In this document: one piece after another, positions 57,468 to 64,000 of the stretch | Position numbering within the stretch: the stretch's first letter is position 1 | Layout: each line of letters starts with the position of its first letter | The notes under the pieces: model-generated | What the model saw: the letters and a program-made list of their open reading frames with translations, nothing else | What the model was told of the DNA's origin: nothing | Database searches by the model: none | From: Streptomyces sp. YPW6 | Lineage (GTDB): Bacteria; Actinomycetota; Actinomycetes; Streptomycetales; Streptomycetaceae | DNA: 64,000 nt | NCBI RefSeq assembly: GCF_018866325.1 | Contig: NZ_CP076457.1 | Location: 1,709,001 to 1,773,000 of the forward strand | Direction of reading: 5' to 3' | Position numbers and translations under genes: made by a program

Positions 57468-58245
57468 GCTTGATCACCTTGTTGGTGAGAGTGCCGATGC
57501 CTTCGATGGTGACGGCGACCTCGTCGCCGACGTGCAGGGGTCCGACCCCTGCGGGGGTGCCGGTGAGGATGACGTCGCCCGGGAGGAGGGTCATCGCCTC
57601 CGTGATGTGGACGACCAGGTCCTCGATGGAGCGGACCATGTCGCTGGTGCGGCCGAGCTGTCGCTGCTCGCCGTTGACCGTCGCCTGGATGGTGAGGTCG
57701 TGGGGGTCCACGCCGGTCTCCACCCAGGGGCCCAGCGGGCAGGAGGTGTCGAAGCCCTTGGCGCGGGCCCACTGCTGCTCGCGCTTCTGCACATCGCGGG
57801 CGGTGACGTCGTTGGCGCAGGTGTAGCCGAAGACGACGTCACGCACGCGCTCGCGGGGCACCTCGCGGCACATGCGGCCGATGACCACGGCCAGCTCGGC
57901 CTCGTGGTGGAGCTCCTCGGAGAAGGAGGGGTACTCGATCGCGTCGCCGGAGCCGATCACCGAGGTGGTGGGCTTGAAGAAGGTGATCGGCGCTTCGGGG
58001 ACCCCGTGGCCGAGTTCGGCGGCGTGCTCCGCGTAGTTGCGGCCGACGGCCACGACCTTGTTGGGGAGCACGGGGGGCAGCAGCCGGACCTTGTTCAGCG
58101 GGACCTTGGTGCCCGAGAGCTCGAAGTCGGCGTACGGAATGCCCTTGATGATGTCGAGGACGAGGTCACCGGATTCCACGGTGCCCTGCCCCTCGACGGC
58201 GCCGAAGGCGACATTGCCGTCGATGGAGAACCTGGCGATGCGCAC
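57460..58245 (-). CDS. Fumarylacetoacetate hydrolase (FAH) family protein
   Basis: 261-residue FAH-fold protein, possibly acylpyruvase or oxaloacetate decarboxylase-like. Metal-binding Glu/Asp residues are in [17 protein letters not shown] and [15 protein letters not shown]; other motifs are [34 protein letters not shown]. The specific reaction is unclear. GTG start. It is upstream of gltX with an 8-base overlap, an arrangement conserved in actinobacteria that implies co-expression. Confidence 0.9.
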   Translation of the reverse strand: MRIARFSIDGNVAFGAVEGQGTVESGDLVLDIIKGIPYADFELSGTKVPLNKVRLLPPVLPNKVVAVGRNYAEHAAELGHGVPEAPITFFKPTTSVIGSGDAIEYPSFSEELHHEAELAVVIGRMCREVPRERVRDVVFGYTCANDVTARDVQKREQQWARAKGFDTSCPLGPWVETGVDPHDLTIQATVNGEQRQLGRTSDMVRSIEDLVVHITEAMTLLPGDVILTGTPAGVGPLHVGDEVAVTIEGIGTLTNKVIKRG

Positions 58246-58362
58246 GGGATGCTGTCGCCCCTCACTTGCTGGCTGGCTGAAGACTGACGCTCCAGGCTAG
58301 CGCCTCGCCCGGCCCGGATCGCCCCGATGAGGAGCGTCGTCCCGGGCGCGCGATCGCAGGGC

Positions 58363-58403
58363 GGCCGAAGGCCCTGGTAGCTCCGCCACCAGGGCCTTCG
58401 GCC
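58363..58403 (-). terminator. Terminator downstream of the 59-residue peptide gene
   Basis: 16-bp perfect stem (58363-58378 with 58388-58403) and a 9-base loop, between the peptide gene stop at 58504 and the FAH start at 58245 on the minus strand. Confidence 0.8.
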
Positions 58404-58503
58404 AACGCCGCGAGCGTGCGTACCGGGCGGCGCGACGGGCGGTCCGGGCCGGGCGAGGCGCCGGCTCCGTGAGGGGGCCCAGCCTCGCGCGTTCCCCGGT
58501 GGG

Positions 58504-58683
58504 CTACTGGGCGACCGCGGCCGGGGCTTCCATGAGGATGGTGCGGCGCGGGTTGGCCGTGACGTTGGGCAGGTCGGCGGCGTGCTCCGGCGCCAGGGGC
58601 GTCTGCAGCGCTTCGGCGTTCTCGAGGTGCGCCAGCGTGGTGCGCCGGGGGTTGGCAATGTTGCGGAACATCGTCGTCTTCAT
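58504..58683 (-). CDS. 59-residue peptide with two NPRRT motifs
   Basis: Small gene with ATG start (58683) and TAG stop. The peptide begins MKTTMFRNIANPRRTTLAHL and ends NPRRTILMEAPAAVAQ. The segment ANPRRT(T/I)L occurs twice, about 33 residues apart, separated by an acidic/Leu-rich middle. There is no cysteine, no hydrophobic segment and no signal peptide. GC third-position use is 92% (54 of 59 codons), consistent with coding. The Shine-Dalgarno is weak. A CRP-like site lies about 131 bases upstream of the start, and a strong terminator follows, so it is probably an independent regulated gene. Function unknown; I recall related peptides in other streptomycetes but cannot confirm it. Confidence 0.72.
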   Translation of the reverse strand: MKTTMFRNIANPRRTTLAHLENAEALQTPLAPEHAADLPNVTANPRRTILMEAPAAVAQ

Positions 58684-59265
58684 CTGCCGTCAGGACCCTG
58701 TCGGTGAGGGCACCGCTCGTGGCGGCGCCGGCTTGTCGGATTCGCCATCCCTGTAAAGCGTCAGGCTAAACATCCGATTCCCTGCCGGAGCCGGGATGAG
58801 GCGACGATCATCATGTGAGTTTGCTCACGAACTAATCGACAATTGACCCATTTCGGGCCGTGGATCGCGATCCAGGAAACGGACATTGCGGCACTGAATC
58901 CACCATTCCGCTCCTGATCATGGCGACTGGGACACCCCCCACCCCTAGGCAAGAGATCCGCAATAGTCCGCTTTACCCACGATCACTCTCCACTGCTTGT
59001 TACTCGTTCATCACAACGTGTCACGCAGGTCACAGCCCGGTACATGGGCCTTGTTGGAGATCCTGCACTGTGCTGGAATTCCACGCACCGCCGCGGGTTT
59101 CAGGCCGGCGCGCAGGGGCGCAACGCAGCGCCGAGTGGCGGCGGGAGGGGGAAGTACGCCGGTCACTCACACGACCACCATGGGGCGCGTCCAGCGCCCC
59201 ACGACGCCGACACCGTTCTGTTCGCACGCGCGGACGGAACGCCTGGTCCAGAGGTTGCGACGCTA
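58684..59265. other. Divergent promoter region peptide gene / cvn1
   Basis: About 580 bases without a gene I can support. It contains the CRP-like palindrome at 58814-58829 and an AT-richer stretch (58800-59010) that probably holds promoters for both directions. The cvnA1 frame is open upstream to 59044 but without recognisable homology before GTG 59266. Confidence 0.55.
58814..58829. promoter_or_regulatory. CRP-type binding site
   Basis: TGTGA-gtttgc-TCACG, an almost perfect match to the CRP consensus TGTGAnnnnnnTCACA. Streptomyces Crp recognises a similar GTG-n6-GnCAC sequence and affects development and antibiotic synthesis. Placed about 131 bases from the peptide start and 440 from cvnA1. 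Confidence 0.6.
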
Positions 59266-62200
59266 GTGCAGGGACGTTTCAAGAGGGATGGCAGCGCTCC
59301 GGCGGAACAGGAGCCGCGCGGCGGGACCGACCGCGGTTCCTCGCCCCAGCACGCCCAGAACCCCGGGCCGGCCGCCGCCGGCGACAACAGCGACCGTGCG
59401 CAGCGCCCGGGCTCCACGACGAGCGGTGCGGAGCCGGACACGGCCGCACAGCCGCGCGGCCCGGTCGACACGGGCTCGCGAATAGCGCTCCGTAACTGGC
59501 GCATCAGCACGCGACTGGTCTCGCTCCTCGCCCTCCCGGTGGTCGCCGCGACCAGCCTCGGCGGTCTGCGGATCCAGGAGTCGATGACCGACATGCAGCA
59601 GCTGGAGCACATGCAGCTGCTGACGAAGATGACCAAGCAGGCGACCACGCTCGCGCGGGAACTCCAGGTGGAGCGCGACCAGTCGGCCGGTCCGCTGTCG
59701 AACAAGTCCAAGCCCACCGACTACAAGGTCACCGGCCCCCGGGACAAGACCGACCGGGCCAAGAACGCCTTCCTGGACGAGACCGACTCGATCGGCGACA
59801 CCCAGGGCGACGAGTCGCTGGAGAGCATCCACGCGAGCATCTCGTCGATCGCCTCGCAGCTCGGCACCATCCGTACGATCCGCAAGACGGCGTACGAAGA
59901 GGGCACGCCGAGTCTCAACACGATCGACCAGTACAGCCAGCTGATCACCTCGCTGCTGAGCCTCTCGCAGGACATGGCGCAGGCGACCAACAACCCGGAC
60001 ATGATCAAGCGGACCCGGGCCCTGGCGGCGTTCTCCTCCGCCAAGGAGTACGCCTCGGTCCAGCGCGCGATCATCGCCGCGGCGCTGCCCGGCGGTTCGG
60101 TCAAGGAGCCGCACCTCAACCCGAACGACCGGCAGTTCGGCTCCAACGCGCTCGCCAAGGAGTCCCGGGCCCTCACGTCGTTCAAGCAGATCTACGCGAC
60201 GACCGGGCAGAGCGCCGAAGAGCTCATGGCGCCCCTGGACAACGGCAACCCGGAGATCAACGCCGGGAACATGTACGCCAAGCGGATCCTGGACACCACG
60301 AACGGGATCGAGGGCAAGCAGGTCCGGTCGTACCTGGACTGGTACGACCAGAGCACCATCAAGATCAAGGCCATGGAGACCATCGAGGCCACCCTCCTCA
60401 GCGACATGGAGGCCAAGGCCCGTGAGCTGCGGCAGGCCTCCCAGCGCGACGCGATCATCAACGGTGCGGTCATCCTCATCGTGCTCGGCGTCTCGCTCGT
60501 CGGCGCCTTCGTGGTGGCCCGCTCCATGATCCGGTCCCTGCGCCGCCTCCAGGACACCGCCACCCGCGTCGCCCAGGACCGGCTGCCCGAGCTCGTCAAG
60601 CAGCTCTCCGAGACCGACCCGCAGGACGTCGACACCTCCGTCGAGTCGGTCGGCGTGCACTCCCGGGACGAGATCGGCCAGGTGGCCGCGGCCTTCGACG
60701 ACGTGCACCGCGAGGCAGTCCGCCTCGCCGCCGAGCAGGCCCTCCTCCGGGGCAACGTCAACGCGATGTTCACCAACCTCTCGCGCCGCTCCCAGGGCCT
60801 CATCCAGCGCCAGCTCTCGCTCATCTCCGAGCTGGAGTCCCGCGAGGCCGACCCGGACCAGCTGTCCTCGCTCTTCAAGCTCGACCACCTCGCGACCCGT
60901 ATGCGCCGGAACGGCGAGAACCTCCTCGTCCTCGCGGGCGAGGAGCCGGGCCGCCGGTGGACCCGGCCCGTCCCGCTGGTCGACGTGCTCCGCGCCGCCG
61001 CGTCCGAGGTGGAGCAGTACGAGCGCATCGAACTGTCCGCGGTGCCCGCCACCGAGGTCGCCGGACGCGTGGTCAACGACCTCGTGCACCTGCTCGCCGA
61101 GCTGCTGGAGAACGCCACGTCGTTCTCCTCGCCGCAGACCAAGGTCAAGGTCACCGGCCACGCGCTGCCCGACGGCCGCGTCCTGGTCGAGATCCACGAC
61201 ACCGGCATCGGCCTCTCCCCCGAGGACCTCGCCGCGATCAACGAGCGGCTCGCGCAGCCGCCCACGGTGGACGTCTCCGTCTCCCGGCGCATGGGTCTGT
61301 TCGTGGTCGGCCGGCTGTCGCTGCGTCACGGCATCCGGATCCAGCTGCGCCCCTCCGACTCCGGCGGTACGACCGCGCTGGTCATGCTGCCCGTCGACGT
61401 CGCGCACGGCGGCAAGCAGCCCCCGTCCAAGCAGGGCTCCGGCCAGCAGTCCGGCGCGCCGGGCGGCCTCCTCACAGGCAACGGCAACGGCAACGGTGCG
61501 GGCAACGCCCAGCGCACCGGGCTGGGCAGCGGTCAGGGCGGTCAGGGCGGTCAGGGCGCCAAGAGCCTCGGCGGCGCGCAGCGCGGCCAGGTCGGCGCCG
61601 GCGCGGGTCCCCGGCGGCGCTGCCGGCCGGGACGGCGCGGCCGGCCGTCCGCAGGCCCGCAGGGCGGCGGCCGACCGGACGACGGCGGCCCCGGCCAGGA
61701 CTTCCGGGCCAGGGCCCGGCGCCGCAGCGCCAGGGCGGCGGCCTCTCCGGGGCCTTCGGCAACAGCGCCCGGCTCGGCGCCCGCGGCCCGCAGGGCGATG
61801 CGCCCGGCCGCGGCGACGGCGCGCAGCCCAACCTGTTCGGGCACGGCGCCCCGGCGGCCCCCGGGCAGAACGGCCGTCCGGGGCAGTTCGCCCCGCAGAA
61901 CCAGCAGGGCCCGTCCGGCTGGCAGGACCAGCAGGGCCCGAACGGCCGGCCGAACGCGAACCAGCAGGGTCCCGGGGCGCAGCAGCCCGAGGGCCGCCAG
62001 GAGCAGGGCGGTTTCCCGCAGTCCGGCGGCCCCGGCCGCCAGCTGACGCCGCCCGGTGGGCCGCGTGCCGAGCTGCCCGGGGGCAACCCGCAGTCGCAGC
62101 GTCCCGGCACCACCAGCTGGGGCGCCGACACTCCGCGCGGTCACGAGGAGCACGACGCGACGGGGCAGTTCGCCCGTCCGGCGGGCCCCGGCCACGACCT

Positions 62201-63023
62201 GTCGTTCGACGCGCCGTCGAACCAGCGGCCGTCGGGTGACCGCCAGGGTCCCGGCGCGACCTCCGAGTTCGCCCGGCCGGACTTCTCGGGCCAGATGGCT
62301 CCGCAGGACCCCCTGTACCCGCAGCAGGCTCCGCAGGGCCAGGACCCGGCGAGCACCGCGCAGTTCGCCCGCCCGGACTTCGGTGTCCCGCACCAGCCCG
62401 AGCAGGGCCAGGGGCACCAGCTGCCCACGCCGCGGGGCGACGACTTCGGTGCGCCGCGTCCGTCCGCCTCCCCGGCGGGCGAGGCTCCGTACCGTCCGGC
62501 GATCCCGCAGCAGCCCCAGCAGCCGGAGGCCCTGCCGCCGGCCGGTCCCGGGGACGGGCGCACGCCGCTGTACGACACGCTGGAGACGAACTGGTTCCAC
62601 GGTCCGGGGCAGGGCGGCCAGCAGCCGCCCGCCGAACCGCAGGCGCCGGCCGCTCCGGAGCCCGGTGGTGCGCCGGTTCCGCCGCTGCCTCAGCGCGGTT
62701 CCGCCGACACCTCGGTCACCAGCTCGTGGCGGGCCTCGCCCAACGACGAACTCGTACGCCAGGCCGAGCGGGTCAAGAAGCCCGCCGCCGGCGGGGTCAC
62801 CACTTCCGGGCTGCCTCGCCGTGTTCCCCGCGCCAATTTGGTTCCGGGGACCGCACAGCAGCAGAATCACCAGTCCGGACCGCAGGTTTCGCGCGCGCCC
62901 GATGACGTGCGCGGTCGTCTGACCAATCTCCGCCGGGGCATCCAGCAGGGTCGGCAGGCCAACAACAACGGCTCGCAGACCGGCAGTTTCCATCTCGGCC
63001 CCACTCACCAGCAGGAGCGTTAG
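59266..63023 (+). pseudogene. cvnA1: CvnA1 sensor-like histidine kinase of the cvn1 conservon, one-base frameshift
   Basis: Membrane sensor of the conservon (GTPase-associated signalling) system. GTG 59266 starts MQGRFKRDGSAPAEQEPRGG. Membrane segment 1 is about residues 83-101 and segment 2 about 396-418, flanking an extracytoplasmic nitrate-sensor-like domain; then a HAMP-like linker and HATPase_c with the N-box LLAELLENATSFSSP and G-box DTGIGLSPEDLAAIN. A long Gln/Pro/Gly-rich tail follows. Reading stays in frame to about 61700 and resumes in a different frame until the TAG at 63023: GC3 is high in frame 1 up to GPGQDF and in frame 0 from GQGPAPQRQ. One missing G near 61706-61710 would join them (about 1252 residues). 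It may be an assembly error. Confidence 0.88.
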
Positions 63024-63032
63024 TTGAGCCCC

Positions 63033-63446
63033 ATGAGTCAGGCCGCGCAGAATCTGAACTGGCTGATCACGAACTTCGTGGACAACACCCCAGGGGTGTC
63101 CCACACGGTGGTGGTCTCCGCGGATGGCCTGCTGCTGGCGATGTCCGAAGGATTTCCGCGCGACCGCGCCGACCAGCTCGCCGCCGTCGCCTCGGGCCTC
63201 ACCTCGCTGACCGCGGGTGCGTCCCGGATCTTCGAGGGCGGCGCCGTCAGCCAGACGGTTGTGGAGATGGAGCGGGGATTCCTCTTCCTCATGTCCATCT
63301 CCGACGGATCGTCCCTGGCCGTTCTGGCCCACCCGGACGCCGACATCGGTCTGGTCGGGTATGAAATGGCCCTCCTGGTCGACCGTGCCGGCACCGTCCT
63401 CACGCCCGATCTCCGCGCCGAGCTCCAAGGCAGTCTGCTCCACTAG
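63033..63446 (+). CDS. cvnB1: CvnB1 roadblock/LC7-domain protein
   Basis: 137-residue roadblock/LC7 domain protein, the second component of conservons, which regulates the GTPase CvnD. Starts MSQAAQNLNWLITNFVDNTP; typical pattern VVVSADGLLLAMSEGFPRDR, ADQLAAVASGLTSLTAGASR, FLMSISDGSSLAVLAHPDAD, VGYEMALLVDRAG. ATG at 63033, 9 bases after the cvnA1 stop; an in-frame TTG at 63024 is possible. Confidence 0.95.
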   Translation: MSQAAQNLNWLITNFVDNTPGVSHTVVVSADGLLLAMSEGFPRDRADQLAAVASGLTSLTAGASRIFEGGAVSQTVVEMERGFLFLMSISDGSSLAVLAHPDADIGLVGYEMALLVDRAGTVLTPDLRAELQGSLLH

Positions 63447-63581
63447 GCGGCCGTCCAGCGGAATCACGACACGATCCCCCCAGGTAATGCCCACAACCCT
63501 CACCCGACAGGCCGCTTTAGTCCCCTCACCGGCCCCTTGCAGACGGCAAGCCGAGAACCTGCTGTCACGCCCGGAGGATTC

Positions 63582-63989
63582 ATGACCCCGCCACCCGCCT
63601 CACCCGATCCGTACGGCGCACTGCACCACGCGTCGTACGACGGGGAAGGCGACCAGCCGCTGGTTCGCCCCTACGCCATGACCGGCGGCCGGACCCGGCC
63701 GCGCTACCAGCTCGCGATAGAGGCTCTGGTCAGCACGACGGCAGACCCCGCTCATCTGGGGACCCTGCTCCCCGAGCACCAGCGGATCTGCCACCTCTGC
63801 CGTGAGGTCAAGTCGGTGGCGGAGGTGTCGGCGCTGCTGTCGATGCCGCTCGGCGTCGCCCGGATCCTGGTGGCGGACCTGGCGGAAGCCGGCATGGTGG
63901 CCATCCACCAGCCGGGCAACGGAGAGGCCGGCGGCGCGCCGGATGTGACACTGCTCGAAAGGGTGCTCAGTGGACTTCGCAAGCTCTAA
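63582..63989 (+). CDS. cvnC1: CvnC1 DUF742 protein
   Basis: 135-residue DUF742 protein with a winged-helix-like part: VRPYAMTGGRTRPRYQLAIE, PEHQRICHLCREVKSVAEVS, LSMPLGVARILVADLAEAGM. Conservon component of unknown biochemical role. ATG with CCGGAGG 5 bases upstream. The 135-base gap from cvnB1 is larger than usual but on the same strand. Confidence 0.95.
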   Translation: MTPPPASPDPYGALHHASYDGEGDQPLVRPYAMTGGRTRPRYQLAIEALVSTTADPAHLGTLLPEHQRICHLCREVKSVAEVSALLSMPLGVARILVADLAEAGMVAIHQPGNGEAGGAPDVTLLERVLSGLRKL

Positions 63990-64000
63990 CGGCGGTACGG
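63970..64000 (+). CDS. cvnD1: CvnD1 small GTPase (first codons only)
   Basis: GTG at 63970 begins MDFASSNGGT, the N-terminus of the Ras-like GTPase component of conservons, overlapping the end of cvnC1 by 20 bases, as is usual for these operons. The gene is cut by the window edge after 10 codons, so only position and start support the call. Confidence 0.7.
   Translation, partial: MDFASSNGGT

Noticed and set aside
58504..58683. Ribosomal peptide natural product precursor
   Set aside because: No cysteine, no leader-core pattern and no modification enzyme or exporter nearby; left as a peptide of unknown function.
59044..59265. cvnA1 start further upstream at 59044
   Set aside because: The extra 74 residues have no recognisable homology; the GTG at 59266 gives the expected N-terminus MQGRFKRDG.

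Overview
This window is about 71-73% G+C with strong G/C third-codon bias, frequent GTG starts and long spurious open frames on the opposite strand. Together with WhiG, NsdA, HupS, NdgR and a Cvn conservon this points to a Streptomyces core chromosome. Gene order matches the S. coelicolor SCO5541-SCO5604 stretch plus whiG, as far as I remember that numbering. I see no insertion sequence, prophage, integrase or CRISPR array.

Layout. 1-4.6 kb (minus): start of sporulation sigma factor whiG, then a tightly coupled yraN-yifB-dprA block and a DUF2469 gene. 4.6-8.6 kb (minus): a Nudix gene and four type I signal peptidases in a row (sipW, X, Y, Z). 8.6-12.1 kb (minus): rpsP-khpA-rimM-trmD-rplS translation cluster and an SprT-like protein. 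12.6-13.5 kb: a methyltransferase. 13.5-19.4 kb (minus): ffh (SRP) and the nitrogen operon amtB-glnK-glnD, with a good GlnR box upstream of amtB. 19.8-26.3 kb: nsdA, a primase/polymerase-like protein, ftsY (SRP receptor), a flavin oxidoreductase and glucose permease glcP. 26.5-33.5 kb: smc (frameshifted), a small coiled-coil protein, acyP, a secreted CAP-domain protein and an HxlR regulator. 33.5-42.8 kb (minus): mutM, rnc (absB), rpmF, yceD, a SepIVA-like septation protein, coaD, rsmD, recG and a DAK2-domain kinase subunit. 43.0-49.1 kb: rpmB, thiL-thiD, a RAM-domain regulator, a DUF3515 lipoprotein, ddl, gpsA and a PlsC-like acyltransferase. 49.3-54.4 kb: cofC, two small conserved genes, hupS, leuCD and divergent ndgR. 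54.5-58.7 kb (minus): five tRNA genes (Glu CTC x3, Gln CTG x2), a HAD hydrolase, gltX, an FAH-family protein and a 59-residue peptide gene. 59.3-64 kb (plus): conservon cvnA1-B1-C1 and the first codons of cvnD1.

How it fits together. Much of the window is housekeeping: protein export (SRP, FtsY, four leader peptidases), ribosome and tRNA maturation, genome maintenance (RecG, MutM, Smc, DprA) and cofactor synthesis (CoaD, ThiD/L, CofC). Interleaved are developmental and antibiotic regulators typical of Streptomyces (WhiG, NsdA, RNase III/AbsB, NdgR, Cvn1).

Most worth a second look: a 9 x 30-bp in-frame repeat array inside the Smc hinge region, combined with a one-base frameshift; a second one-base frameshift in cvnA1; two genes (cofC, yceD) whose Shine-Dalgarno sequences point at ATC and CTG rather than a canonical start; a 59-residue peptide with twin NPRRT motifs and a CRP-like site upstream; and a 107-bp out-of-frame overlap between sipX and sipY.
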